This document shows positions 19,533-41,097 of a stretch of DNA of 64,000 bases, piece after piece. The first letter of the stretch is position 1, and each line of letters starts with the position of its first letter. The position numbers and the translations under genes were made by a program. The notes beneath the pieces are model-generated. The model did not search any database, was not told the DNA's origin, and worked only from the letters and a program-made list of their open reading frames with translations. Origin of the DNA: Ascaris suum (Eukaryota > Nematoda > Chromadorea > Rhabditida > Ascarididae); assembly GCA_013433145.1 (NCBI GenBank), contig CM024171.1, positions 6,317,065 to 6,381,064 of the forward strand, written 5' to 3'.

Positions 19533-19542
19533 ACGTTTTCAG
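19533..19542 (+). promoter_or_regulatory. probable spliced-leader (trans-splice) acceptor of GT92 copy 2
   Basis: ACGTTTTCAG ends at 19542, 18 bases before the ATG at 19561. No exon was found upstream, and a strong nematode acceptor this close to the start codon is typical of trans-splicing. Inference; a cis-spliced 5' UTR exon is the alternative. Confidence 0.5.
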
Positions 19543-19560
19543 TTGGTGGAGAGGTGAGGT

Positions 19561-28895
<9,335 letters not shown>

Positions 28896-30795
28896 GTTGT
28901 AATTGCAATGACTGCGCATAAAAATGCTATTGTACAAGAACACAGATGTGGTGGTCGATGAATCGACCACTGAAGCTGCCGCTCGAAGGGAGAACGGATG
29001 GGATAATGCATCAAAAAGCTGTGATGAGAATAAAAGATTTAAAACCGTCTTTGTTTTATGTGATTGTTTGTATACTCCCCGATATATAGCATCGGCTAAT
29101 GTTGTCTGCATTAAACGAGACTAGCGTTTCAGAAAGAAAAGTAGGGTCAGCTGGAGTAACGTATTGTAAGTTTATCGGGAACTGGATGTCCTTATTACAA
29201 TGCAAGGGACACGCCTGATGATTAGGAAAGGATTATGCATGAGAGATAGATCATAACGCGGCAGGAGTACTGCTGTCGACTCTCCCTGCTAACTGGGCTC
29301 ATTCGTTTCGTAACTGCCTGCATTGCAATTCAGATCCTGCAAATAATAGGAGCATCCCATTAGGGCCAGCAACAACATAAGATGTGACAAGTGGCTGATG
29401 TGACTAGTGGATGAGCGATATATTGTAGCTTAATATCTTTTATTGCATCCTTTCAGCCGTTAGGATGGCAGTACTAACAAATGAGTTACTCTATGGTTCT
29501 GATATTACTCATGAACACTGATCAGCCTTTCGTAAGAACTTTGCTCTCTCAAGGTGAACGTTCACCTTCACTGTATACAGTGCTGGAGTTTACAAATGCC
29601 ACGCCTGAACCAGCTTCTATCCACCCTAAATCGTTTGGTGATCTGAAAAGGTTTTTGTGGAAGGAAATGTGATTTTTTTTTGAAAATTTTGAGACTTTTA
29701 GAATGAATGGGGATAAAAGCTGCTCTGAGACAGGTGATCAATCATGTATTTAGGCATTCAGTCAGCGAAAGGAAGTGATTTGATTCGGAATAAGGCAACT
29801 TAATGCGTTTGAGAAATAGCAAGAAGAATTTTGAGCCTCAACAAGAAGGCTCAAACAGAAAGCATGCTCAAATAGAAGGCCCTCATTCCAATTACATTCA
29901 GTGATTTATTGGACGCAGTCTTCAGAAATATTACCTAGATTTCCACTCTTTTTGCAATACGTCTAGTCCTTCTTTAGCCACCCAACGGTGTTCAGGCACG
30001 AAACGTAAATTGAAATTTGAATTTTTTTCAGTTTTCGATTTCAGTTCATTCGTGGAATTCATTTCTAATTATAAGTCTGTTGGTCCCTTAAATGTTCTAT
30101 TTTCAATGATGGGATGGGCTACGTTTATGCTTCTTGTCCAGCTTCTTTCAAGGTTCTTATCCTTTCTGCGTGAAATATCCTTTTTTGTACCAGAATACGA
30201 CACAAAAGACATCACCAGTTTCACAGGCAGTACGGACCTTGCTGCAACTTTCGTGCTTATCATCTGCTCAGCAATTTTGGTCAAAAAATCAGCCCGCTTC
30301 AAATTACGGAAGCAAATCTTGGTGGGGAATTTCGCATCCCTCTATTATGCGACGGTTTAGAGAACAAAATGAGTTGAAAGCTGGTGCACAAAGGATAAAG
30401 AACATTGGTTTATTAGAAGAAATAGATGGTTAAGAGTAACGTTGCGCCCGGAATAAAAATTACAAGCAGGACAGCGTTTTCCAAGCACACCAAAAACGTG
30501 AAAAAAGCAAATACCTACGACGTTTCGAAGAAGGTTGCCAGAAGTAGCGGTTGGACTTGAAATGCACCCGTGAACCAGATGAACAAACCACTAACTTGTA
30601 CCAGCTGTGGCAAAGATGCGAAAGAAAGCACAGTGCAGTAGAAGTGTCGGACGATCGCTCATTTGACGTGTTGATAACTTGATTCATCTTGATTCTACTA
30701 GGACATCTGTTGGGTGTGGCACTAAAGAGCCAACCCAAGATATCTATTTGTGATGTAACGGTGACCATTTTGCTTTTATAGCGTTATTTTTCGCG
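28896..30795. other. spacer 3' of GT92 copy 2, decayed duplicate of 5.7-7 kb
   Basis: No gene recognised. A 116-codon frame at 30010-30360 has hydrophobic segments but begins at an acceptor-like TTTTTTCAG without a clear partner exon. Around 30300-30360 one frame reads NLGGEFRIPLLCDG, and a related, more decayed frame (ARRLRIPLLNGD) occurs near 6910-6950. This may be the remnant of a duplicated gene I cannot name. Confidence 0.4.
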
Positions 30796-30845
30796 CCAAT
30801 CATTGTTCGATTATGTACTTTGATCTGCCTGAAGCCTATATAAGG
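30796..30845 (+). promoter_or_regulatory. possible core promoter (CCAAT and TATA box)
   Basis: CCAAT at 30796-30800 and CTATATAAGG at about 30836-30845 lie about 42 bases before the ATG at 30887. The spacing fits a TATA promoter driving a short transcript. No functional support. Confidence 0.35.
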
Positions 30846-30886
30846 CGGCTCTCTCCCCGTCGAGTTCGGTCTTCTATCTCGACGGC

Positions 30887-31039
30887 ATGCAGGTTGTGGC
30901 AGCTCTCTTGTCTCATCGCGTCTATATTCGGTCTCATCTCAACGCCATCGCGGCTAGAGATACTACAACGTCGAAGTTTGCGCATATGGGGTGGTGGACA
31001 TTAGTCTCAAATGAAAGAAAAAATTACTCTCCTGAATGA
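30887..31039 (+). CDS. possible 50-residue protein, unknown function
   Basis: A 50-codon frame from ATG to TGA, starting MQVVAALLSHRVYIRSHLNA and containing HMGWWTLVSNERK near its end. It follows a TATA-like element. The neighbourhood resembles dispersed repeats (a piece near 31020-31055 recalls 12900-12970), so it may belong to a repetitive element rather than be a host gene. Confidence 0.3.
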   Translation: MQVVAALLSHRVYIRSHLNAIAARDTTTSKFAHMGWWTLVSNERKNYSPE

Positions 31040-31292
31040 AATACCCTTCAAGAAGAAAAAAATACGTGAACTGCATACGCTCAAGCTTGTCTCTGCAAAT
31101 TTGCCAAATGGACGCTTAAACATCTGCTTTGATCCAACGCCACGCCTTCAACACGCAATCGTTCGAATCTGTCGTTAACGTCAGACGATCGGCAAAGCGC
31201 GTCCGACGAATAGGCGGTGCTATTTGGGTGTTCACGGCTGCGCCTACCGTACCAAATTGCTCCATGAATGGTCCTTGAATTATGCAACCGAC

Positions 31293-31888
31293 GCAATAAT
31301 GCATGCATTTTTTTGCAACCCAACCAACGTAACATGAAGATCCCATCGGCTTAGAATGCATATCTCTGGGCGCTTTTAAACGTTTATCGCTCCTACCGGC
31401 GTTGATAGATCGTTTTGAATATTGGAATACATGGTCGTATTGTTAAATATGTCCCATCCACAAAATTTCGCAGCTAAACTTTAGTTGTCTAGATGAAGGC
31501 ATCGAACAGACAGACTACATGAACAGACATGCCTGCGCATGCATACAAATGCAAATAGACGACGTTGTCACAATGCGCTTGGCAAATGCGAAACCGCTAG
31601 AGCACACGAAAAAATGAACTGTGCAAATTCCTTCGTTCATACTACAACACCGATATCGTTGATATGGAAAGCATCGTGTCGTTGAAAATATATAAGAAGC
31701 CCTTGTGACGAAGATTTCATTTAATATCGAGTGTTTGAAGGAGGGTGGTTGGTAAGTTTTTTATTCGTTGGATTCCGTACTGAATATGTTGCCCCGTACA
31801 TTTGTTATACAGATCCAACTCGTTGCAGTGGCGTCGAGTCCGTAATTGCACTAGAAGCTGGTTTATTTTTTACCACCGCAAAGATAAT
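31293..31888. repeat. near-identical direct repeat B2 (partner 16290-16888)
   Basis: Partner of B1, 15.0 kb downstream and in the same orientation. It keeps the TATA-like AATATATAAG (about 31688) and the potential intron with GTAAGT near 31754. Upstream sequence differs from B1; downstream homology decays from 31889. Confidence 0.9.
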
Positions 31889-33227
31889 AAGGCTGGGATT
31901 GTACGCTTTCTCGCAGACGGCAGAGAAGGTCAAGAGTTCAAACTGCCTTTCAAGTATTTCGTCTAATACAGCCTATTTTAATGCTTCAAATCGTTAAAAA
32001 TCGTATTTATGAGACGAAGGGAAACTGGGTTATAAATGCGGAAAATACAGAAAGATAAGGGAGGAAAGATAAATAGTGTTGCGAATTACTATTGAAGTAT
32101 TAGTTTCCTTTTCATTAGTGCTATTTTATAAACCATTCAAGAATTCTGGTAAGTTTCAAGCTTATTTTATATTGCGTATATTACAAAAAGAATTACCATC
32201 AACAAGTTTCCACCAAGCTGTTCATATACGAGGATCTATTTGATGAAGCATTTTTCTTCAGTGACCACCGATTACTAAATTGCAAACGAGACACGAAACG
32301 TTTAAGTACAATTACCACAAACTTATGAGCTTAATTCATCTAGAAGGCAGAACAGAGAGACAGGGGTCACCATTATGGGCTTTTTAAAATGCAGCGCATC
32401 AGACCAACAAAACTACCAGGTGACGCGAATTATCCCATTGTAGTCAAGCTAATTACCTGCCCAATCTAGAGAGGGTTGCAAAATGCTCCTCTATGAGTAA
32501 TTTTAGACATTTATAGGACCGATCGACGATGCGCATCAATCCGAAACTTTCTATATGCAGTCATTCTATGGTGAAGAATATACATACTAGCTTCGGTGGT
32601 TATGACTGACTTCATAATATACACAACATAACTTTTCGGTGGCTCCATAGTAGCTTTTCGGTGGCTCCATAGTCCAAAAAAGGAAAGGGCAATCAGGCAG
32701 AGATGCAACTGCATCCACGGCATGCAGAGAAATTCTCAGATAATATTTTCTGTTAATTGTCAGAAGATTTTAGACCTCCGGAAACACACTGAAACGGCTT
32801 CTGTAGAAGACATAAACGTATCTCTTAGCATCATAATTAGTGGTAGCATGTTTCGCATGTCTGCCTCTATACCACCACTCGCATAAAAATCAGTGTTTAG
32901 TTATCTGTAACGTTACAAACTAGTCGGGATGCTAAGTAGATCCCTCAGATTACAACGATATTCGCTTTTTAGGAAATGCCATCGACTGAATGTTCTAACA
33001 GTGATGAAATTTGATAAATTTCATTGCTTGCACAAATGATCGAAAAAGAGCATGAATATGCAAGTGTTGCCTTCTTACTCTCTTCGCATCCCAAAATGAT
33101 GCTAAGTTAGTGGATTCATCGGAAACTATCGGATGAAGTCAAGCATATAGATTGGGTGTGTGCATGTATGACAGCTTTTTTCTCTTGTAATCCAGATATT
33201 GCACTTTGGTGCATTTTGCTACAACAG
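31889..33227. other. decayed counterpart of 16.9-18 kb, no gene recognised
   Basis: Weak collinear matches to 16889-17570 are visible, for example TCATTAGTGCTATTTT against TCATTAATGCTATTTT, and CATTCTATGGTGAA in both. No recognisable gene. Confidence 0.4.
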
Positions 33228-33390
33228 TTCATAATAAACGTCGAAAAATGCAACTCTCCAGAGATCGATCAAATGAGAAATGTCTCCATTGATGGATTTA
33301 CTTATGATTTTACATATTTTATGGATATCACTGTCGATAATATTTTGCACCGCGAAAAAGCGGCGAACAGAACAAGTGGAATCATTATTC
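33228..33390 (+). CDS. isolated coding-like exon, unknown gene
   Basis: A frame beginning FIINVEKCNSPEIDQMRNVS and continuing through FTYDFTYFMDITVDNILHRE to GIIIR. It lies between an acceptor (ACAACAG, ending 33227) and a consensus donor GTAAGT at 33391. The exon starts in phase 0 and leaves one base over. N-x-S/T sites and an acidic, aromatic make-up would fit an extracellular segment, but no family was recognised and the neighbouring exons were not found. Confidence 0.4.
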
Positions 33391-34712
33391 GTAAGTTCGA
33401 CGTAATATCTCCAACTTACTAGCAACCACACCTGCGTTGCATCTCTTCATCTAATAGTGTCAAAAGACCACAAGTTTGCGTACTTCAACAAAATTCGCCT
33501 TATCCGATTAATGAACCAATCAAATCATTTGTATAAGGATCGCTTCATATTTGCCCACATTCATATGAATTCTTTAGCAAATTAGTTTAACGTAGAACTA
33601 CCATTCATTTGGGTGCCAAATCTTCTGCCAACCGAAATTTAACGTTGTGTAAGACTTCATCCAGCGACTGTTGTCTTCGCCTCTCAAGCACTAGACAAAA
33701 TTGCTGGTTTAGTAAGGAACCAGCCGAACGGCCATTCTCCTAGTTACCGGCTCATGCTAATAAAGTAATAACCTTCTTTGGAGACCAATCAGTAAATTGG
33801 TATCGGGTCATGTCGCCTGAATATCTGCGAAGTCCAGTCGGTGGAAATTTAAATTATAGAACATTCAGCACAAATCCGTGGTGATGCCTTGGATCTTTGA
33901 GAGTACTGTCATTATAGGTGAATCAACTGGAAAGTAATTAGGTGACCAGTTTAAACGATTGTAATTTGAACGTTCGGGATGAGGCCAACAAAACCTTCCT
34001 CATCTCTCAACTCATTTTTACCTCCCTCTTATAACGCTCGCTGCTGCATTATCCCAAAAGCGAACGCTAGGAACGTGGAGTGTTAACAATGCATTATTCC
34101 AAAGTTCTCTGCGTTTAAACTAGCTGGTTTCCTGCATTATTGCGTAGAATGTGAGCTTCGCTAATGCTGATCACCGAATACTCAACTTGTCAGAAATCGC
34201 CTTGGGCTAGTCAGCTTAGTCAGGACAACGCCAAAAGATAGGCTCAGTAGAATGAAGTAGACCTTGCAAACAAAGATCGAGTTACAAACAGTACTGCAGT
34301 TTGAAGTTACAGTAAAGCAAAAAAACCTCGAAATGACCATTCTTTTGTAAGTCAGCGTAAACTTTGAGAAATTTCTGAGCATATTTTTAGGGATGGATTC
34401 TTTCTCGTATCGGAATGATTTTCTAGTAAACAACTTTTTCCTAAGAAACAGTGGCTATAGCAGAATGCAAGGAAGGAAAAGATTCTGTACCAGCAGAAGT
34501 GAAATGATAAGCGCTTTCGAGGAGGCCTGCACATTACTGGCGCGTTAAGATTTATTCTTTCCACTTCTACATTGTGATTTGCAGTCACAAATATTTCCTT
34601 GCAGGCGCAGATTGTCTTGCAGTTATTTCCTTCCAGTACGATTTCTGATTATCGCTCAAAGTTTTGTGCATTTCAGCTGCATAAAATAGACTGCAGAAAA
34701 GCGAACTTTCAG

Positions 34713-37700
34713 GATGTGCGAGCAGACAAAGTGGAGATTGATAAGTCACAAGGACCTGATGAAAAAAATACGCCAACATTAGGAAGCAGTGAAAAGAAGC
34801 CGGAATCTTTGGCAGCGGTAGCCGTAGGTGCAACAAAGCCGACAATCTGTCCGCCAGAAGTGGCTCGACCTTTGCCAGCATCTCCAACTCTGTCTCAGCA
34901 AGCAAGAGTATTTACACCGCCATCACCGATGTTTAAGAGCCCACCCCCCAGACACCCTCTTAACGTACCCATCAAAGAATCAACTCCTCTAAAATATCCG
35001 GCTGCAGCAAAGGCGAAAATTGTCGAACCACCTGCAGCAATTAAAAACGTACCTTCGGCAGCAGCAAAATCGAGCAACATCAACAAGCCTTCGTCAAACT
35101 CGATAGCAGCTCCAGGCGATACCGATGCAAAAGCAGTAGGAGAAGCCAAGAAGCAAGGAGGTGGGTCGTCATCAACCACTATTACAAAATCTCCATGGGG
35201 AGTTGAATGCTTGAGAAGCAGGCTTATTCACACCATTGTTTCGTAAGTGAAAAGACTATGCGGATAATCGGAACTCATATATTTGAAAGATTTGCATAAA
35301 TTCTTTTGAAATTTTGCGAAATTTTGAAAAATTTTTCGAAAAAAATTTTGAAAAAATTTGCCGTTCATCGAGGAATTTCCGCTGCCTTATTTAAAGTATT
35401 AAAAAATTTTCCAAATACTGTTGCATCTTTGAGTAACTCGCCTGCAGTCACATTCATATAAAGAAGCTGAACAAATAAATCGCTTGGATTTCTGTTAGGT
35501 CCAATCAGAACATCAGGATTCCAAAGAGCAGAGAGAGTTCTCGAGACTACCTTCTCCGTTGGCTCCAGAGCAGTAGTTCCACAACCGAGAACATTGATGC
35601 AAACTCTGAGCATTTCAATCTTAATGAAGAATTACCGAACTCAAGCTCGACGCGTCTGACATGTTTGTGGAAAACTCTAAAAAATCGGCCAGCGTAAGGG
35701 GATTTGATGATCTCGAAAAAATTTGGCTGAGTCACAGTTTTTTAGGACAGATTTTCCTACGCTTTAAGCGCCTAAACGACTAACGAGATATATTAGTGCA
35801 ATCGAACAATTTTCTCATTCCATACATCAGCCAGATGTGAAAGTAAATGTGTATAGCAAGTGATTAAGTAGAGCCTTCGAGTTTCAGACTGTAGACGCTA
35901 TCGGGCATGTTCTAGGCACATTGCGAATCAATTTCGCCTCTCAGAAAACCTCTCGGAAAACTGGCGATCACAGTTTCTCTTATGTGGTTAAAAGTGTTGT
36001 CACGTTCAGTGCAAGCGTAAAAAACAACGAGGCACTTGAACGTCTAGCGGAAGACTTTGAAAGTCGCTCAATTCATGACCGACAACGACATGAAGACGTA
36101 TGAAACAGTAGAAGCACAACAATGCACAAAATGATAACATCACTGTGCAAAACCTTTGAAAAATTTCTTTGATTATAACAGTTACACCTGGTGTTGCTTT
36201 CTTATTTCCTCTTTATAGAAGAACAAGTTAAACATAAAAACAACAATATGAAGTTAAAAGACACACCGCTTCAAGGACAAGAAAAGGTATTTCCTTGCAT
36301 ATACTTTTTGCAACCTGGCTAGTCTAAGTCTAGGACACATGGTTAGTGTCGTGCGACGTCTACGATCCATGCGTGCCGTGTTAGGACTTGTTTACTCGAA
36401 CGCAAATCAAGAGGTCAAATGAGCACGAAAAGGGGTTCCACAAAAGTGAAAGTCACCAAATTGCTAACATAGCTGTGATTTATACTTAGCTAAACAATCA
36501 TAACATGCAGTGGTTAGCGTTCTGCTACGTATAATTTCCTCATAACATAATCCCACTCGTTCATGTGTTTCATGGCATTTACTGCAAAGCAAACCGTTTA
36601 TAAAAGCTATAGCAGCACTAAGAAATTCAAAATTTTCAACTGCAACTTATATGCACAGCGAATGAGCTATAACAATAAAAAACTGTCCTCATCATATACA
36701 CGGTTTGTCGAGCACCTTTTTATGGCTGCATAGTTTATGCTGTAAATGTCGCCAAAGCAATCAACCTAGCACAAATAAACACCTACTGACGTCAGAAATT
36801 ATCTAATTGGTCTCGCAATCTTTGAGGGATTTCCCTCTCAACCTTATTGGAAAATAAATTTCTCATGATTTCCAGCGATCTAATGTTTTTGTTGATGCAG
36901 CTAAGAAATTTAGACATGCTGTCTATCCGACGAAAGGAGTCGAGCAAAATGTTCGTTCTAGATATTTTGAATGGAATAATTGCTTCATTCCACAAATATC
37001 CTATACGGAACATCGCAACACTGTATAATTAATGATTACAAGAATACAGTGCCGCTATAAGGCTGCTGCCATTTTAGTACATTTTGATGTGAATGGTGAC
37101 AGGGAAGTAAGGGTGGAGGAGGTTAATTGCGAATTCAGGCAAACGTAGGTAATCGACGTAAGGACATATAGGCCAAAACGGTATTTTTTATGCAAAGCAC
37201 AATCAGCGTGACATTTTTTTTTTGCAAATCACGATAAACTTCTAAGCTTAGCAGTTTCATAAATTTTCAAATGAAACACCAAATGCTGCAAAGAACCTCG
37301 ATGATACCGGAAGCGCCAACTATAGTATCCGTAGACTTCTATAGAAATACGCTGCCCCATTCCTACCTCATCTCAACGTTGCTCACTTCCAAAGTGGTGA
37401 TCTCAGGATCAAAGTCTATAAAATTTAAAACTTAAACTGCTGGGCCAACAAGTTCATGGAATCAAATTTGAAAACTGCAACAACTGGACCTGTAATCTTA
37501 CTATTATGCACACCTGCACCAAATCATACGACCTGTAATTTTACTATTAAGTTCCGCCTTGAACAACAGTTCAAAAAATGACTAGTCACCCTCTCGAGGC
37601 ATAACCTTCCTCTTCTCTTTTGAAAAATATTACCTCTATTCATGCGTTCCTATCATTCTCATACTCACCTAGTATTCAACGGATGAAACCTCATGATTCT

Positions 37701-39266
37701 TGCCAACAGAATTCTGCGTAGCGAATGACTCAAAATCGATCCGATGCAGGCAGCCCTGAAACCATAATGAACCGGACACAAAAGCTCTTTAAAGCTAGTT
37801 TTATTCACGTCAGTCGTGGAGGAGAAATGTCAATTTTTCGTAGCCTCTTCTTTTTTAGCAACGTCATAGATGTTTCAGAAACCATAAAGTTATTCTGCTT
37901 TTATTGGCAGCCAAGAAGATTCACTCGCTAGGCAATCTTCAATCTCCAATGCAGATCACAAATGCTGCATCGTTCTGCTCAGCAATGATGTAACCATACT
38001 GAAAATGGCCTAACTCCATGATCGATTTAACTTCACTGTTTTGCAAACAGTCCCAATCTTCCTTTTTGCCTATTTCATTCCTGATTAACAATTATAATTC
38101 ATCTTTTTCCTTATGCATATTGAAAAACAAAAACTTCTTCAGCAACCACTAAGGAAGGGATCGTCTCGGAAAAGTTCGAAATCGAAACAATACAAGAATT
38201 CCAAAAAGAAAGTCACGAATGAAATAAAAGGAAAAGATGAAACAAAGACAGATACAACTGACGAGCCGCAGTTCCTATCAGAGAAAAAGCAGGCCAAAGA
38301 AATTTCATTCAAATCGAGCAAAGCAAACCAAGCCCAGCCTCAGTTCATCTCAGGTAGAAAGATGGATGACGGGCACAAAGTAAAAGAAGAGCTATTCAAA
38401 TCATGTAAAATGGGCAAGGGAGCGTTCAAGACCGGAAAAACAAATAAGGTACTCTCATTCGCATCCTTCCTCTTCTGAGTAACTATTCCCTCTGTGAATG
38501 GCTTTATATATGTTATAAACCTCTCCCCGTTCGTCTGTGTTTTTCTCTAAAAAATGATTATGGTGCATCAAACGGCACGAGAATTCTTTCTAGGTGTTTC
38601 CCAAACTAAAATTTATGGTAGTAGTCATGGAAAAGCAACCAACAGTACTATCCACCACTTCTTTCACCTCTCAGGGTCTGAAGGTAGAAAGTGAAGCTAC
38701 GACTCCTAGCAATGTATTCTTTGAATTAACTGAATGCTAGAAAAGCTAAAACAGCGATGGGATGACTTCAGATATTTCGCATTGATCTGCTCAGAAATGT
38801 ATTGAAAAAAGGACACCTAGTTTTAAATTTTCGCGGTATGCTGTCCTCTTTAGAAGGGAAAACTTGTTGGGGAAAACCACTGTGAACTGTTCTAGTAAAC
38901 GACTGAAAGCCTGTAACGTCGGAAGACAAGTAGGTTCTATGATGAATGATGGCATATGTGGGCAGAGAGCAGGGTTTGGAGGGAGAAGCGAGGATGGGTG
39001 ACCACAAACCTGTTGCAAAATGCCGTTCTGAGGCAAAGAAGTGGCGAAAGATTAACAATGTATTAAAATAGAAACTGTAGGCATGGGTTAATGGGTGGAT
39101 CATACTACTTCCAAATGTGTTCTTATCCAATATGCATCGTTACAATAAAGATATTTAGGAGAAAGCTAATCAAGATGACGACGATGATTACGATGAAGGA
39201 GATGATACATTGCAAGGAATTAAATCGCTCAAACAAGATCTCGACATTCCTTCGACGGTCGACTGA
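34713..39266 (+). CDS. Pro/Ala/Lys-rich low-complexity protein, partial multi-exon model
   Basis: Exons supported by composition and splice sites: 34713-35242 (DVRADKVEIDKSQGPDEKNT, then Pro/Ala/Ser-rich repeats and a GGGSSST run, donor GTAAGT); 36219-36286 (EQVKHKNNNMKLKDTPLQGQ); 38143-38448 (Lys/Ser-rich, with SFKSSKANQAQPQFISGRK); and a last exon at either 38675-38740 (GLKVESEATTPSNVFFELTE) or 39159-39266 (EKANQDDDDDYDEGDDTLQG, acidic). The exons at 36219, 38143 and both last exons join in phase. The 35242 donor leaves two bases and needs an unidentified exon before 36219. The predicted protein is intrinsically disordered. No function inferred. The 5' end is unknown and the model may combine two genes. 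Confidence 0.45.
35365..35613 (-). CDS. antisense coding-like exon with stop, unknown gene
   Basis: The minus strand reads from ATG at 35613 to a stop, with segments INVLGCGTTALEPTEKVVSR, WNPDVLIGPNRNPSDLF and VFGKFFNTLNKAAEIPR. The composition looks like globular protein. It could be the terminal exon of a gene or a gene fragment; acceptors CTCAG or ATTAAG lie at its 5' side. It sits inside an intron of the plus-strand Lys/Pro-rich gene. No family recognised. Confidence 0.4.
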   Translation of the reverse strand: MLRVCINVLGCGTTALEPTEKVVSRTLSALWNPDVLIGPNRNPSDLFVQLLYMNVTAGELLKDATVFGKFFNTLNKAAEIPR

Positions 39267-40842
39267 AAGCGCTCTATTCAACTTGCTTTTAAATACTCTT
39301 TAACGTGATCAGCTGTACTCTTTTCGTTGCTATCGATTCTGCGCCACATCTGCCAAAAATCAATCAATTCCGCTATAAAATCAATAAATCACCTCTTCAC
39401 CACTGTCCAAGTTTCTGTACAAAATTCTTGTCACTGTAATGCAATCATCCAAGATGGAGGTTGCGATGCACCAAGATCACGCGTGGCCAAAGACCGATAG
39501 CGCACGCTGAATTGTAGAGAACCGTAGTTCCTCTCGACAGCTACTAGTGATAGCCTATGTCTGGGACCACAGTGGTTCAAGGCGACCACTAGAGGAACCT
39601 GAAATAGTTACCTATATCACGTGAAAGGGAACGTTAAGTTGAAATATCCGTAACCACTCATCACCCCTACTATTTTCCTGTGGACGATTTCCAGAGATAG
39701 CGATCTCCAATTTTCATCACTCTCCAAGGTGGGCAAGAATGTCACTACGTAAGAAATGCAGCTGGTTCGAAGAACTAACGGGAAAATGTAACAATGGTTT
39801 ATATGACAGCCTCATAGACTCGGCCGTAAAAGGACGCCTCAAAACGAATGCAGCAGAACGTCGAGCAGCGAAGCAACGAACATTGAACAACATGCGTTCT
39901 TGTAGTCTTGCGTATCAAAACAAAGAGTTCTTGACTTGATAACAAGTAAGAAAATTTTGCGCAAAAATGATTCATTATTTAACTGTTTCAACTTCCCATT
40001 AAAGTTGGCTTTTTGCAATCCGACTATGGTGGAATGAATAATCCAAAAGGTTGCAAAACACGCGCAAATATCCAAGTTGCAAAGCCTTCAGATGAATATA
40101 ACTTCTTTCAGCGTTGGTGGGTCAATTTCACTATCGACGTAGATATCAACTATCAACAAATAACGTAGGCTATGAGTTTTGGGGTTTACAGACCTGAAAT
40201 ATGGCAAATTAGTGGCACTGCATGCATAATTTTGAAGACAATATGGTAAAAGTAAACTCTTCAAGAATCGCATCCATGTTTTTACGCTGAATTTATCTAA
40301 TCCATTGCTTACCATCGATTTATGGCCAGTTGGTTGACACGAAAGTCTTTTTGAATATTTGGCATTCCATAAGCGTATGTAATAATGGGTTTCCATCATT
40401 TACAAAGAGAGGCAATTAGTTATTCAAACTGACATAAATCCGCATCCCGCTTTTGCGTTAAAAATCCGATGCAAAATTTTCATGCTGATTTTAGATTGCT
40501 GTGCTTCGATAAAAATGCGGAAAAGTGCCCAATCTTTCATTGTTTGTCTCAACAGATTTCCGACAAGGTGTGCCATGTTTGGTCTTGCGTATTTGAAAAT
40601 GTTGATGTCGATCGGATCCACGGAAGTGAGTGTTCTGAAAGGACTGGGCTTCCCTTCGATAGGAATGCACTTCTTGGAGTGACAGAAATTCCTAAGCATC
40701 TCCAAACTTCCGACGTTAGAAGAAATCTTCTAACGTGTTATAGGTTACGAACCGTCAGTGTTATCAGTAGAGGTAAACAACTAGGTGTAAAAAGAAGAAA
40801 TGTGAAGTAATGACCGATTACTAGTAATGGCGCAATGAAGAA
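39267..40842. other. no gene recognised
   Basis: Frames occur at 39739-39939 plus, 40088-40399 minus, 40424-40705 minus and 40469-40810 plus. The last two overlap on opposite strands and neither shows a known domain. Confidence 0.35.
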
Positions 40843-41097
40843 ATGTTTCTTCTCTATCATTTTTATTCGGGTCCAATATTCCACTCTGAGGATGAAAAAT
40901 TTATTCGCCTACCAACACGTCGAATACCAAAAGTCCCTCCGCTAGGGTGCCTTCCGTACAAGATGCAAGATTACATTTGGTTTTGGAATCTAGTTCAAAA
41001 TGTTTCGCAACTTCCGCAGCTGAATGAGCAGACATCAAAATCTGTTGAATTTTTCACTCCTTCTAGCTACACCCATTGTCAATTTTTTGCCATGTAA
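40843..41097 (+). CDS. coding-like ORF, unknown function
   Basis: An 84-codon frame from a true ATG, with segments FHSEDEKFIRLPTRRIPKV, PPLGCLPYKMQDYIWFWN and QLPQLNEQTSKSVEFFTPSS. The amino-acid make-up looks like globular protein. No family was recognised, and neither upstream exons nor a promoter could be assigned, so it could be a gene fragment. Confidence 0.3.
   Translation: MFLLYHFYSGPIFHSEDEKFIRLPTRRIPKVPPLGCLPYKMQDYIWFWNLVQNVSQLPQLNEQTSKSVEFFTPSSYTHCQFFAM

Noticed and set aside
38113..38142. ATG at 38113 as a true start
   Set aside because: A good acceptor (CTTCTTCAG) ends at 38142, and the upstream codons fit intron sequence. The piece is better read as an internal exon.
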